Below, piece after piece: positions 1 through 8,683 of a stretch of 64,000 nt of DNA. The notes under the pieces were generated by a model. The model was not told the DNA's origin. It ran no database searches and was given only the letters and a program-made list of their open reading frames with translations. Within the stretch, counting starts at the first letter, position 1; every line of letters starts with the position of its first letter. Made by a program: the position numbers and the translations under genes. This stretch comes from Mesorhizobium kowhaii. GTDB lineage: Bacteria; Pseudomonadota; Alphaproteobacteria; Rhizobiales; Rhizobiaceae. Location: positions 1 to 64,000 of the forward strand of contig NZ_MZXV01000082.1 of assembly GCF_003253745.1 (NCBI RefSeq), written 5' to 3'.

Positions 1-134
1 TGATGCCGGGCGACAACATCACGGTCGATGTCGAACTGATCGTGCCGATCGCCATGGAAGAGAAGCTGCGCTTCGCCATCCGTGAAGGCGGCCGCACCGT
101 CGGTGCCGGCATCGTCGTCACCATCAAAGAGTAA
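1..134 (+). CDS. tuf: Elongation factor Tu, C-terminal end (partial)
   Basis: The last 43 codons of EF-Tu enter from the left edge, in frame from base 3 to a TAA at 132-134. The tail (MPGDNITVDVELIVPIAMEE ... GIVVTIKE) is the conserved beta-barrel domain III of the GTPase that delivers aminoacyl-tRNA to the ribosome. Its place just before rpsJ is the usual alphaproteobacterial order (str operon running into S10). The rest of the gene is outside the window. Confidence 0.97.
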   Translation, partial: MPGDNITVDVELIVPIAMEEKLRFAIREGGRTVGAGIVVTIKE

Positions 135-203
135 TTTGGACTTAAACCGATCTGTCGCGGGCGCAGGAGTTGCCCGCGCCGCGCCAGAACAAGGAAGTGA
201 CGC

Positions 204-512
204 ATGAACGGACAGAATATCCGCATCCGCCTGAAGGCGTTTGATCACCGCGTGCTCGACGCCTCGACGAAGGAAATCGTGTCGACGGCCAAGCGCACCG
301 GTGCCAACGTCCGCGGCCCCATTCCGCTGCCGACGCGGATCGAAAAGTTCACGGTCAACCGGTCGCCTCACGTCGACAAGAAGAGCCGCGAGCAGTTCGA
401 GATGCGCACGCACAAGCGTCTGCTCGACATCGTCGATCCGACCCCGCAGACAGTCGATGCTTTGATGAAGCTCGATCTGGCCGCCGGTGTGGACGTCGAG
501 ATCAAGCTCTAA
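204..512 (+). CDS. rpsJ: 30S ribosomal protein S10
   Basis: A 102-residue protein of normal S10 length opening MNGQNIRIRLKAFDHRVLD, with the internal segment RGPIPLPTRIEKFTVNRSPH that forms the extended loop of the family. S10 sits in the 30S head and, in other bacteria, also works with NusB in antitermination. An AAGGAAGTGA ribosome-binding stretch precedes the ATG. First gene of the S10 operon, 69 bp after tuf. Confidence 0.99.
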   Translation: MNGQNIRIRLKAFDHRVLDASTKEIVSTAKRTGANVRGPIPLPTRIEKFTVNRSPHVDKKSREQFEMRTHKRLLDIVDPTPQTVDALMKLDLAAGVDVEIKL

Positions 513-573
513 GGGAATGAGAGCGCGGTAAGGGGCGGTGCCCCTGGCCCGGAACTCTAAAGGAATTGAACCG

Positions 574-1287
574 ATGCGTTCAGGTGTGATTGCAAAGAAG
601 GTGGGAATGACCCGCATCTACAACGATGCCGGGGAACATGTTCCCGTCACCGTTCTCCAGATGGAGAACTGTCAGGTCGTGGCGCAGCGCACGCAGGAGA
701 AGAATGGCTACACCGCCGTTCAGCTCGGCGTTGGCCTTGCCAAGGTGAAGAACACGTCGAAGGCGATGCGCGGCCATTTCGCGACCGCTTCCGTCGAGCC
801 GAAGGCGAAGGTCGCCGAGTTCCGCGTCTCTGCCGACAACATGATCGATGTCGGCGCCGAGATCACCGTCGAGCATTTCGTCCCCGGCCAGAAGGTCGAC
901 GTGACGGGCACGACGATCGGCAAGGGTTTTCAGGGCGTCATCAAGCGCCACCACATGGGCGGTGGCCGCGCGACGCACGGTAACTCGGTCTCGCACCGTA
1001 CGCACGGTTCGACCGGCCAGCGCCAGGACCCGGGCAAGGTGTTCAAGGGCAAGCATATGGCTGGCCACATGGGCGACACCCGCGTCACCACGCAGAATGT
1101 CGAGATCGTTTCGACCGACGCCGACCGCGGTCTGATCCTGATCCGCGGTGCGGTTCCCGGATCGAAGGGCGCCTGGATCCTGGTCCGCGATGCGGCCAAG
1201 GTGGCACTGCCGGCCAATGCGCCGAAGCCTGCCGCGATCCGCGCCGTTGTCAAGAATGAGGCTCCGGCCACAGAGGGAGCGGAATAA
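574..1287 (+). CDS. rplC: 50S ribosomal protein L3
   Basis: L3 of 237 residues, starting MRSGVIAKKVGMTRIYNDAG. The ATG at 574 follows AAAGGAATTG; an in-frame upstream ATG at 538 would add 12 residues unlike the family and is not chosen. The central GGGRATHGNSVSHRTHGSTGQ segment is the L3 loop that reaches toward the peptidyl transferase centre. The C-terminal tail (to TEGAE) is acidic and alanine-rich. The stop overlaps the rplD start (TAATG), so translation is probably coupled. Confidence 0.98.
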   Translation: MRSGVIAKKVGMTRIYNDAGEHVPVTVLQMENCQVVAQRTQEKNGYTAVQLGVGLAKVKNTSKAMRGHFATASVEPKAKVAEFRVSADNMIDVGAEITVEHFVPGQKVDVTGTTIGKGFQGVIKRHHMGGGRATHGNSVSHRTHGSTGQRQDPGKVFKGKHMAGHMGDTRVTTQNVEIVSTDADRGLILIRGAVPGSKGAWILVRDAAKVALPANAPKPAAIRAVVKNEAPATEGAE

Positions 1288-1907
1288 TGGATCTCAAGAT
1301 CACAACGCTTGGCGGCAAGGACGCCGGCAAGGTGGAACTCTCCGAGGAGATTTTCGGCCTTGATCCGCGTGAAGACATCCTGCAGCGCGTCGTGCGCTGG
1401 CAGCTCGCCAAGAAGCAGCAGGGCACGCACAAGGCCAAGGGTCGCGCCGAGATCGCGCGCACCGGCGCCAAGATGTACAAGCAGAAGGGTACGGGCCGCG
1501 CCCGTCACCATTCGGCACGCGCTCCGCAGTTCCGCGGCGGCGGCAAGGCTCACGGCCCGGTCGTTCGCAGCCATGAGCACGAACTGCCCAAGAAGGTTCG
1601 CGCGCTTGGCCTCAAGCATGCTCTCTCGGCCAAGGCCAAGAGCGCGTCGATCATCATCATCGACGAGCTGAAGCTGACCGAGGCCAAGACAAAGGCGCTG
1701 ATCGCGAATTTCGCGACGCTGGGCCTGACCAACGCTTTGGTGATCGGCGGTGCCGAGCTTGACAATAATTTCAAGCTGGCAGCGACGAACATCCCCAACA
1801 TCGACGTGCTGCCCATTCAGGGCATCAACGTCTACGACATTCTGCGCCGCGGCACGCTGGTCCTTTCGAAGGCCGCCGTCGAGGCTCTCGAGGAGCGCTT
1901 TAAATGA
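1287..1907 (+). CDS. rplD: 50S ribosomal protein L4
   Basis: L4 of 206 residues. The conserved basic extended loop is visible (KQKGTGRARHHSARAPQFRGGG, about residues 63-85), which lines the nascent peptide tunnel. In enterobacteria L4 autoregulates the S10 operon; no matching leader was recognised here. It starts on the last base of the rplC stop and overlaps rplW by four bases. Confidence 0.98.
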   Translation: MDLKITTLGGKDAGKVELSEEIFGLDPREDILQRVVRWQLAKKQQGTHKAKGRAEIARTGAKMYKQKGTGRARHHSARAPQFRGGGKAHGPVVRSHEHELPKKVRALGLKHALSAKAKSASIIIIDELKLTEAKTKALIANFATLGLTNALVIGGAELDNNFKLAATNIPNIDVLPIQGINVYDILRRGTLVLSKAAVEALEERFK

Positions 1908-2197
1908 CCGACCTTCGTCATTACGACGTGATCGTCTCGCCGGCGATCACCGAAAAGTCGACCATGGCCTCCGAGAACAATCAGGTCGTCTTCAACGTCG
2001 CCAAGAAGGCGTCGAAGCCGGAAATCAAGGCCGCCGTCGAAGCGCTGTTCGGCGTCAAGGTGATGGCCGTGAACACGCTTGTCCGCAAGGGCAAGATCAA
2101 GCGCTTCCGTGGCACGGTTGGCCGCCAGAGCGACGTCAAGAAGGCGATTGTGACGCTGGCCGACGGCCAGTCGATCGACGTCGCGACGGGTCTCTGA
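1904..2197 (+). CDS. rplW: 50S ribosomal protein L23
   Basis: L23 of 97 residues with the typical opening HYDVIVSPAITEKSTM and the later KVMAVNTLVRKGKIKRF strand. L23 lies at the tunnel exit and docks trigger factor and SRP. The start overlaps the rplD stop as ATGA, which suggests coupled translation. Confidence 0.98.
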   Translation: MTDLRHYDVIVSPAITEKSTMASENNQVVFNVAKKASKPEIKAAVEALFGVKVMAVNTLVRKGKIKRFRGTVGRQSDVKKAIVTLADGQSIDVATGL

Positions 2198-2219
2198 GCA
2201 AGGCCGCGAGGACAGAAAC

Positions 2220-3053
2220 ATGGCACTGAAAAAATTCAACCCGGTAACGCCCAGCACCCGTCAGCTGGTCATCGTCGACCGCTCGGGCCTCTACAAGGGC
2301 AAGCCCGTCAAGGGTCTGACCGAAGGCCTGACCAAGTCGGGCGGCCGCAACAATCACGGTCGCATCACCGCCCGCTTCATCGGTGGTGGCCACAAGCGTT
2401 CGTACCGCATCATCGACTTCAAGCGCCGCAAGTTCGACGTTGTCGGCACGGTCGAACGTATCGAATACGATCCGAACCGCACCGCTTTCATCGCGCTGAT
2501 CAAGTATGATGATGGCGAGCTGTCCTACATCATCGCTCCGCAGCGTCTGGCTCCCGGCGACAAGATCGTGTCCGGTGAAGCCGTCGACGTGAAGCCGGGC
2601 AATGCGATGCCGCTGGCCTCGATGCCGGTTGGCACCATCGTCCACAACATCGAGCTGAAGCCGGGCAAGGGCGCTCAGGTCGCCCGTTCGGCCGGTGGTT
2701 ATGGCCAGCTGGTCGGTCGCGACCAGGGTATGGCGATCCTGCGCCTCAACTCGGGCGAGCAGCGCGTCGTGCACGGTTCGTGCATGGCCACCGTCGGTGC
2801 CGTGTCCAATCCGGACCACGGCAACATCAACGACGGCAAGGCTGGCCGTACGGTTTGGCGTGGCAAGCGTCCGCACAATCGCGGCGTGACCATGAACCCG
2901 GTCGACCATCCGCACGGCGGCGGCGAAGGCCGCACCTCGGGTGGCCGCCATCCGGTTTCGCCCTGGGGCAAGCCGACCAAGGGCAAGAAGACGCGGTCCA
3001 ACAAGGCGACCGACAAGTTCATCCTGCGCTCGCGCCATCAGCGCAAGAGCTAA
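2220..3053 (+). CDS. rplB: 50S ribosomal protein L2
   Basis: L2 of 277 residues. The C-terminal block with MNPVDHPHGGGEGR, which holds the universally conserved histidine near the peptidyl transferase centre, is intact, as is the GRNNHGRITARFIGGGHKR stretch. A GGACAGAAAC stretch precedes the ATG. Between rplW and rpsS in canonical order. Confidence 0.99.
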   Translation: MALKKFNPVTPSTRQLVIVDRSGLYKGKPVKGLTEGLTKSGGRNNHGRITARFIGGGHKRSYRIIDFKRRKFDVVGTVERIEYDPNRTAFIALIKYDDGELSYIIAPQRLAPGDKIVSGEAVDVKPGNAMPLASMPVGTIVHNIELKPGKGAQVARSAGGYGQLVGRDQGMAILRLNSGEQRVVHGSCMATVGAVSNPDHGNINDGKAGRTVWRGKRPHNRGVTMNPVDHPHGGGEGRTSGGRHPVSPWGKPTKGKKTRSNKATDKFILRSRHQRKS

Positions 3054-3069
3054 GAAGAGGTAACGCCAA

Positions 3070-3348
3070 GTGACTCGTTCTATTTGGAAAGGCCCCTTCA
3101 TCGACGGCTACCTTCTCAAGAAGGTGGACAAGGTTCGTGAAGGTGGTCGCAATGAGGTGATCAAGATGTGGAGCCGTCGCTCCACCATCCTGCCGCAGTT
3201 CGTCGGCTTCACCTTCGGTGTCTACAACGGCCAGAAGCATGTGCCCGTTTCGGTGAACGAGGACATGGTCGGTCACAAGTTCGGTGAATTCGCTCCGACC
3301 CGGACCTATTACGGTCACGGCGCGGATAAGAAGGCGAAGAGGAAATAA
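3070..3348 (+). CDS. rpsS: 30S ribosomal protein S19
   Basis: S19 of 92 residues (TRSIWKGPFIDGYLLKKV ... FAPTRTYYGHGADKKAKRK). Translation begins at a GTG, which places the conserved TRSIWKGPF directly after the initiator; AAGAGGTAA just upstream supports it. S19 pairs with S13 in the 30S head. Two bases separate its stop from rplV. Confidence 0.98.
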   Translation: MTRSIWKGPFIDGYLLKKVDKVREGGRNEVIKMWSRRSTILPQFVGFTFGVYNGQKHVPVSVNEDMVGHKFGEFAPTRTYYGHGADKKAKRK

Positions 3349-3350
3349 TC

Positions 3351-3740
3351 ATGGGCAAGGCCAAAGCTCCGCGCAGGCTTGCTGACAACGAAGCGCGCGC
3401 CGTGTTGCGCACGATCCGTATCAGCCCGCAGAAGCTGAACCTGGTTGCCGCGCTGATCCGCGGCAAGAAGGTCGCGACAGCGCTTTCCGATCTTGAATTC
3501 TCGGCCAAGCGGATTTCCGGCACGGTCAAGAAGACGCTGGAATCGGCAATCGCCAACGCCGAAAACAACCACGACCTCGATGTCGATGCACTGATCGTGG
3601 CGGAAGCCTATGTCGGCAAGTCGATCGTCATGAAGCGGTTCCATGCCCGTGGCCGTGGTCGCGCCAGCCGTATCGAGAAGCCGTTCTCGCACCTCACGAT
3701 CGTCGTTCGTGAAGTCGAAGAAAAAGGGGAGGCCGCATAA
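3351..3740 (+). CDS. rplV: 50S ribosomal protein L22
   Basis: L22 of 129 residues. The tunnel-lining beta hairpin lies near residues 82-100 (YVGKSIVMKRFHARGRGRASRI), the segment where macrolide-resistance changes occur in other bacteria; it looks intact. Its TAA overlaps the rpsC ATG by one base. Confidence 0.98.
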   Translation: MGKAKAPRRLADNEARAVLRTIRISPQKLNLVAALIRGKKVATALSDLEFSAKRISGTVKKTLESAIANAENNHDLDVDALIVAEAYVGKSIVMKRFHARGRGRASRIEKPFSHLTIVVREVEEKGEAA

Positions 3741-4465
3741 TGGGCCAGAAAGTCAATCCGATCGGTCTTCGCCTCGGCATCAACCGCACCTGGGATTCGC
3801 GCTGGTTCGCGAACACCGGCGAGTACGGCAAGCTGCTGCATGAGGACATCAAGATCCGCAAGTATCTTGAGAAGGAACTCAAGCAGGCCGCGATCTCGAA
3901 GGTCGTCATCGAGCGCCCGCACAAGAAGTGCCGCGTCACCATCCATGCCGCGCGCCCGGGTCTGATCATCGGCAAGAAGGGCGCCGACATCGAGAAGCTT
4001 CGCAAGAAGCTGATGGAGATGACGAAGTCCGAGACGCACCTCAACATCGTTGAAGTGCGCAAGCCGGAAATCGACGCGACCCTGGTCGCCCAGTCGATCG
4101 CCCAGCAGCTCGAGCGTCGTATCGCCTTCCGTCGCGCCATGAAGCGCGCCGTGCAGTCGGCGATGCGCCTCGGTGCCGAAGGCATCCGCATCAACTGCGC
4201 CGGCCGTCTTGGCGGCGCCGAGATTGCGCGCATGGAATGGTACCGCGAAGGCCGCGTGCCGCTGCATACGCTACGTGCGGACGTCGATTACGGCACGGCC
4301 GAAGCGCATACCGCCTATGGTATCTGCGGCGTCAAGGTCTGGGTGTTCAAGGGCGAGATCCTCGAGCACGACCCGATGGCTTCGGAGCGTCGTGCGACCG
4401 AGGGCGATGCTGCACATGGCGGTGGTGGTGATCGCGAACGCGGTCGTCGTCGCGAAAACGCCTGA
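3740..4465 (+). CDS. rpsC: 30S ribosomal protein S3
   Basis: S3 of 241 residues, opening MGQKVNPIGLRLGINRTWDS. A type II KH domain with the loop IIGKKGADIEKL lies near residues 75-86, and the C-terminal S3 domain carries INCAGRLGGAEIARMEWYREG. S3 forms part of the mRNA entry channel. The glycine/arginine-rich tail after residue 210 is longer than in E. coli, as usual in this class. Confidence 0.98.
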   Translation: MGQKVNPIGLRLGINRTWDSRWFANTGEYGKLLHEDIKIRKYLEKELKQAAISKVVIERPHKKCRVTIHAARPGLIIGKKGADIEKLRKKLMEMTKSETHLNIVEVRKPEIDATLVAQSIAQQLERRIAFRRAMKRAVQSAMRLGAEGIRINCAGRLGGAEIARMEWYREGRVPLHTLRADVDYGTAEAHTAYGICGVKVWVFKGEILEHDPMASERRATEGDAAHGGGGDRERGRRRENA

Positions 4466-4492
4466 GACATTTAGGAATTTGGAGTTAGAACG

Positions 4493-4906
4493 ATGCTGCA
4501 GCCAAAGCGCACAAAGTTCCGCAAGCAGTTCAAGGGCCGTATCCATGGTACCGCAAAGGGCGGCACCAACCTGGATTTCGGTGGTTTCGGGCTGAAGGCG
4601 CTTGAGCCGAACCGCGTCACCGCACGTGAGATCGAGGCGGCTCGCCGTGCGATCACGCGTGAAATGAAGCGCGCCGGTCGCGTCTGGATCCGTATTTTCC
4701 CGGACGTGCCGGTCACTTCGAAGCCGACCGAAGTCCGCATGGGCAAGGGCAAGGGCGCGGTCGATTACTGGGCGGCGCGCGTCAAGCCGGGCCGCATCAT
4801 GTTCGAGATCGACGGCGTGAATGAAGAAACCGCCCGTGAGGCACTGCGTCTCGGCGCGGCCAAGCTCTCGGTCAAGACGCGCTTCGTGCAGCGCATCGCA
4901 GAATAA
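4493..4906 (+). CDS. rplP: 50S ribosomal protein L16
   Basis: L16 of 137 residues (MLQPKRTKFRKQFKGRIHGT ...). The RMGKGKGAVDYWAARVKPGR segment near the tRNA-binding face is intact. L16 organises the A-site region of 23S rRNA. GGAGTTAGAACG lies just upstream of the ATG. Confidence 0.98.
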   Translation: MLQPKRTKFRKQFKGRIHGTAKGGTNLDFGGFGLKALEPNRVTAREIEAARRAITREMKRAGRVWIRIFPDVPVTSKPTEVRMGKGKGAVDYWAARVKPGRIMFEIDGVNEETAREALRLGAAKLSVKTRFVQRIAE

Positions 4907-4919
4907 GGACGGGCTGATC

Positions 4920-5120
4920 ATGAAAGCCGAAGACATCCGGACCAAGACCCAGGACCAGCTGACCGACGACCTGGCCAGCCTGAAGAAGGAGCAGTTCAAC
5001 CTGCGCTTCCAGAAGGCCACCGGCCAGCTCGAGAAGACCGCGCGCGTGAGACAGGTCCGCAAGGACATTGCGCGTATCAAGACCATCGCTGCGGAAAAGT
5101 CCGCGGCTAAGAAGGCTTAA
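4920..5120 (+). CDS. rpmC: 50S ribosomal protein L29
   Basis: L29 of 66 residues, MKAEDIRTKTQDQLTDDLAS onward, a two-helix protein at the tunnel exit beside L23. The ATG at 4920 follows AAGGACGGGCTGATC. A longer open frame beginning at 4821 overlaps rplP and is not the start. Confidence 0.97.
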   Translation: MKAEDIRTKTQDQLTDDLASLKKEQFNLRFQKATGQLEKTARVRQVRKDIARIKTIAAEKSAAKKA

Positions 5121-5131
5121 GGACGAAAACC

Positions 5132-5371
5132 ATGCCAAAGCGCATTCTGCAGGGCACCGTCGTCAGCGACAAGAACGAGAAGACGGTTGTCGTCAAGGTC
5201 GAACGGCGCTTCACGCATCCCGTGATGAAGAAGACCGTACGCATGACCAAGAAGTACAAGGCGCACGACGAGAACAACGCCCACAAGGTTGGCGATCAGG
5301 TGTTCATCCAGGAATCGAAGCCGATTTCCAAGGATAAGCGCTGGATCGTCGTGTCTTCGGACCAGGCGTAA
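5132..5371 (+). CDS. rpsQ: 30S ribosomal protein S17
   Basis: S17 of 79 residues with the OB-fold pattern MPKRILQGTVVSDKNEKTVV and KKYKAHDENNAHKVGD. It binds 16S rRNA early in 30S assembly. The 72-bp gap to rplN holds an imperfect GC hairpin (GGGAGGG against CCCGTCCC) that might be a processing or pausing site. Confidence 0.98.
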   Translation: MPKRILQGTVVSDKNEKTVVVKVERRFTHPVMKKTVRMTKKYKAHDENNAHKVGDQVFIQESKPISKDKRWIVVSSDQA

Positions 5372-5443
5372 ACAAACGAATTTTGGACAGACCGGGGAGG
5401 GGTTTAGAGCCCGTCCCGTTAGAAAAGAAGAAGGCGGCCAGTC

Positions 5444-5812
5444 ATGATTCAGATGCAAACAAACCTCGACGTCGCGGATAATTCCGGCGCCCGTCGTGTC
5501 ATGTGCATCAAGGTGCTGGGCGGCTCGAAGCGGAAATACGCTTCCGTGGGCGACATCATCGTGGTGTCGATCAAGGAAGCCATCCCGCGCGGCCGCGTGA
5601 AGAAGGGCGATGTGATGAAGGCGGTCGTGGTTCGCACGGCCAAGGACATCCGCCGCCCGGACGGCAGCGTGATCCGTTTCGACAAGAACGCGGCCGTTCT
5701 CGTCGACAACAAGAAAGAGCCGATCGGCACGCGTATCTTCGGACCGGTTCCGCGCGAACTTCGCGCCAAGAACCACATGAAGATCATCTCGCTCGCGCCT
5801 GAAGTGCTGTAA
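5444..5812 (+). CDS. rplN: 50S ribosomal protein L14
   Basis: L14 of 122 residues, the exact family length, with MIQMQTNLDVADNSGARRVM at the start. It contacts 16S rRNA in an intersubunit bridge and is the binding site of the silencing factor RsfS. First gene of the classic spc block. Confidence 0.99.
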   Translation: MIQMQTNLDVADNSGARRVMCIKVLGGSKRKYASVGDIIVVSIKEAIPRGRVKKGDVMKAVVVRTAKDIRRPDGSVIRFDKNAAVLVDNKKEPIGTRIFGPVPRELRAKNHMKIISLAPEVL

Positions 5813-5824
5813 GGAGCCGGACCA

Positions 5825-6139
5825 ATGCAAAAGATTAGAAAAGGCGACAAGGTCGTCGTGCTGGCCGGCAAGGACAAGGGCCGTTCGGGCGAAGTCCTCT
5901 CGGTTCAGCCGAAGGATGACACCGCGCTGGTGCGCGGCGTCAACATGATCCGTCGTCACCAGAAGCAGTCCCAGTCCCAAGAGGGTGGGATCATCACCAA
6001 GGAAGCGCCGATCCAGCTGTCGAACATCGCGCTGGCCGACCCCAAGGATGGCAAGCCGACCCGCGTCGGTTTCATCTTCCAGAAGGACGGCAAGAAGGTG
6101 CGCGTCGCCAAGCGCTCGGGAGAAGTCATCAATGGCTAA
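5825..6139 (+). CDS. rplX: 50S ribosomal protein L24
   Basis: L24 of 104 residues with an N-terminal KOW motif (KGDKVVVLAGKDKGRSGEVL). It helps start 50S assembly. The last eight bases overlap the rplE start region, so the two genes are probably translationally coupled. Confidence 0.98.
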   Translation: MQKIRKGDKVVVLAGKDKGRSGEVLSVQPKDDTALVRGVNMIRRHQKQSQSQEGGIITKEAPIQLSNIALADPKDGKPTRVGFIFQKDGKKVRVAKRSGEVING

Positions 6140-6731
6140 GGCTCAAACCACGAAGCCCAAGGCTGAAAGCAAGCAGTCCAAGGCCCAGAACACGCCGCGC
6201 CTCAAGCAGGTCTACAACGAGACCATTCGCAAGGCGCTGCAGGAACAGTTCGGCTACGAGAACGAGATGCAGGTTCCCCGCATCGACAAGATCGTGCTGA
6301 ACATGGGCGTTGGCGAAGCGACCGGCGATTCGAAGAAGCCTTCGATCGCGGCCGAAGACCTGGCGATGATCGCCGGCCAGAAGGCCGTCGTCACCCGCGC
6401 CCGCAACTCGATCGCCGGCTTCAAGGTCCGCGAGAAGATGCCGATCGGCGCCAAGGTCACGCTGCGCAAGGAACGCATGTACGAGTTCCTCGACCGCCTC
6501 GTGAACATCGCACTGCCACGTGTCCGCGATTTCCGCGGGCTCAATCCGAAGAGCTTCGATGGCCGTGGCAACTACGCCATGGGCATCAAGGAACACATCG
6601 TGTTCCCGGAGATCAACTACGACAAGGTTGATCAGATCTGGGGCATGGACGTCATCGTTTGTACGACTGCGAAGACGGACGACGAAGCCAGGGCATTGCT
6701 CAAGGCTTTCAACTTCCCCTTCCGCCAGTAA
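6132..6731 (+). CDS. rplE: 50S ribosomal protein L5
   Basis: L5 of 199 residues. The ATG at 6132 gives MAKAQTTKPKAESKQSKAQN, a lysine-rich leader of about 20 residues before the conserved PRLKQVYNETIRKALQEQFG. L5 binds 5S rRNA and P-site tRNA. The start lies inside the end of rplX. An upstream in-frame start at 5985 would overlap rplX heavily and is rejected. Confidence 0.97.
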   Translation: MAKAQTTKPKAESKQSKAQNTPRLKQVYNETIRKALQEQFGYENEMQVPRIDKIVLNMGVGEATGDSKKPSIAAEDLAMIAGQKAVVTRARNSIAGFKVREKMPIGAKVTLRKERMYEFLDRLVNIALPRVRDFRGLNPKSFDGRGNYAMGIKEHIVFPEINYDKVDQIWGMDVIVCTTAKTDDEARALLKAFNFPFRQ

Positions 6732-6758
6732 CGGCAGCGAGAAAAGGAAAAATCTGAA

Positions 6759-7064
6759 ATGGCAAAGACCAGCTCAGTCGAGAAGAACAACAGGCGCCGC
6801 AAGCTTGCCGACCAGTACGGTCCCAAGCGCGCCGCGCTCAAGGCGATCATCATGGATCAGTCCAAGCCGATGGAAGAGCGTTTCCGCGCTCAGCTCAAGC
6901 TTGCCGCCATGCCGCGCAACTCGGCCAAGATCCGCATCCGCAACCGCTGCGAAGTTACCGGCCGTCCGCGTGCCTACTATCGCAAGCTCAAAGTATCGCG
7001 CATCGCGCTTCGTGATCTCGGCAATAACGGCCAGATCCCGGGCCTGGTCAAGTCGAGCTGGTAA
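6759..7064 (+). CDS. rpsN: 30S ribosomal protein S14 (zinc-free long form)
   Basis: S14 of 101 residues, the long form without the CXXC zinc motif of the short paralogue. The conserved C-terminal RCEVTGRPRAYYRKLKVSRI and GLVKSSW are present. Located between rplE and rpsH as expected. Confidence 0.98.
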   Translation: MAKTSSVEKNNRRRKLADQYGPKRAALKAIIMDQSKPMEERFRAQLKLAAMPRNSAKIRIRNRCEVTGRPRAYYRKLKVSRIALRDLGNNGQIPGLVKSSW

Positions 7065-7076
7065 GGAGGACATAAC

Positions 7077-7475
7077 ATGTCATTGAGCGATCCTCTCGGC
7101 GATATGCTGACCCGCATCCGCAACGCCTACGGCCGCAAGAAGTCGAGCGTTTCGACGCCGGCCTCGCGCCTGCGTACCCGCGTCCTCGACGTGCTGAAGG
7201 CTGAAGGCTATATCCGCGACTACAGCCAGACCGACTTCGACAACGGCAAGTCCGAAATCGAGATCGAGCTGAAGTATTTCGACGGCGCGCCGGTCGTGCG
7301 CGAAATCGCCCGCGTCTCGAAGCCAGGCCGCCGCGTCTACGTTTCGGCCAAGTCGATTCCGCACGTCGCCAACGGCCTCGGCATCGCCATCCTTTCGACA
7401 CCGAAGGGCGTGATGGCCGACCACGAAGCGCGTGAACAGAACGTCGGTGGTGAAATCCTCTGCCAGATCTTCTGA
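7077..7475 (+). CDS. rpsH: 30S ribosomal protein S8
   Basis: S8 of 132 residues (MSLSDPLGDMLTRIRNAYGR ... GGEILCQIF). S8 binds helix 21 of 16S rRNA and in E. coli represses the spc operon; no S8 mimic site was recognised here. AAGGAGGAC sits at ideal distance before the ATG. Confidence 0.98.
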   Translation: MSLSDPLGDMLTRIRNAYGRKKSSVSTPASRLRTRVLDVLKAEGYIRDYSQTDFDNGKSEIEIELKYFDGAPVVREIARVSKPGRRVYVSAKSIPHVANGLGIAILSTPKGVMADHEAREQNVGGEILCQIF

Positions 7476-7567
7476 TCTGGCGTGTGACCGGGAAAATTGG
7501 AATCCGGTCTTCGGGATCATGCCCGAAGACAGAGACCTGAAACAAGAGAAGTGACGAGGACAACAAA

Positions 7568-8101
7568 ATGTCTCGTATTGGAAAGAAACCCGTTTCGCTG
7601 CCGCAGGGCGTGACCGCGACCGTCAACGGCCAGACCGTGACGGCGAAGGGCCCCAAGGGTGAGCTGAAGTTCGTGGTGAACGACGAAGTTCTGGTCAAGA
7701 TGGAAGGTAGCGAGATCGCTGTCCAGCCGCGCGACCAGACCAAGACCGCCCGCTCCAAGTGGGGCATGTCGCGCACGCAGATCGTCAACATCCTGCAGGG
7801 CGTCAAGGACGGTTTCGAGAAGAAGCTCGAAATCACCGGCGTCGGCTATCGCGCCGCCCTTCAGGGCAAGAACCTGCAGCTGGCGCTTGGCTTCAGCCAT
7901 GATGTCGTCTACGAGACGCCGCAGGGCATCACCATCACCGTGCCGAAGCCGACCGAAATCACCGTTGCCGGAATCGACAAGCAGCAGGTCGGCCAGGTTG
8001 CCGCCGAGATCCGCGAATACCGCGGTCCCGAGCCCTACAAGGGCAAGGGCGTCCGCTATGCTGGCGAGAAGATTGTCCGCAAGGAAGGCAAGAAGAAGTA
8101 A
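7568..8101 (+). CDS. rplF: 50S ribosomal protein L6
   Basis: L6 of 177 residues, MSRIGKKPVSLPQGVTATVN onward, with the C-terminal EPYKGKGVRYAGEKIVRKEGKKK that contacts the sarcin-ricin region. The 92-bp gap from rpsH is wider than most in this operon. Confidence 0.98.
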   Translation: MSRIGKKPVSLPQGVTATVNGQTVTAKGPKGELKFVVNDEVLVKMEGSEIAVQPRDQTKTARSKWGMSRTQIVNILQGVKDGFEKKLEITGVGYRAALQGKNLQLALGFSHDVVYETPQGITITVPKPTEITVAGIDKQQVGQVAAEIREYRGPEPYKGKGVRYAGEKIVRKEGKKK

Positions 8102-8188
8102 TTGTAACGCCGCGGGGAGCGGTCGCGGGAGGCGCTTTCGCCTACCGCATATGGCGGCCCCCTTTTTTTGAAGGCAAGGAAGACTATC

Positions 8189-8548
8189 ATGGGTACCAAG
8201 GAATCCACGCAGCGTCGTGCGCAGCGCGTTCGCCGCCAGATCAAGAAGGTCGCCGGCGACCGTCCGCGTCTGTCGGTCCACCGCACGTCGAAGAACATCT
8301 ATGTGCAGGTCATCGACGACGCCAAGGGGCACACCATCGTCGCTGCTTCGACACTCGAGAAGGACCTCAAGGGTTCGCTCAAGACCGGCGCCGACACCGC
8401 CGCTGCCGCCGCGATCGGCAAGCTGATCGCCGAGCGCGCCACCAAGGCCGGCGTCAAGGAAGTCGTCTTCGACCGCGGCGCCTACATCTATCACGGCCGC
8501 GTCAAGGCGCTCGCCGAGGCTGCCCGTGAAGGTGGTCTTAGTTTCTAA
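8189..8548 (+). CDS. rplR: 50S ribosomal protein L18
   Basis: L18 of 119 residues, a 5S rRNA-binding protein ending with the conserved FDRGAYIYHGRVKALAEAAREGGLSF. The ATG at 8189 (MGTKESTQRRAQRVRR) matches the family start. The 87-bp upstream gap holds two small hairpins and a T7 run; a palindromic repeat begins on the last base of the stop codon. Confidence 0.97.
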   Translation: MGTKESTQRRAQRVRRQIKKVAGDRPRLSVHRTSKNIYVQVIDDAKGHTIVAASTLEKDLKGSLKTGADTAAAAAIGKLIAERATKAGVKEVVFDRGAYIYHGRVKALAEAAREGGLSF

Positions 8549-8593
8549 TGCCTGATCCCGAAAAGTTGCAGACTTTTCGGATAAGATCATGCA
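8548..8593. repeat. Palindromic intergenic repeat, family 1, copy 1
   Basis: A 46-bp palindrome beginning on the last base of the rplR stop. The core CCGAAAAGT / ACTTTTCGG arms flank a short loop, enclosed by outer arms close to TGATC / GATCA. A second copy lies at 14288-14331. As RNA it folds into a long hairpin inside the operon transcript. It looks like the short mosaic palindromes scattered between genes in rhizobia; I do not claim a named family. Confidence 0.85.
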
Positions 8594-8683
8594 AGGGAAA
8601 AAATAACTTTCGCCCCCGGTGACCCACAGAGGCGCCGGATATTATCAGCAACCGTGCTTCCGGAAAAAAACAAGGAACAGGAT

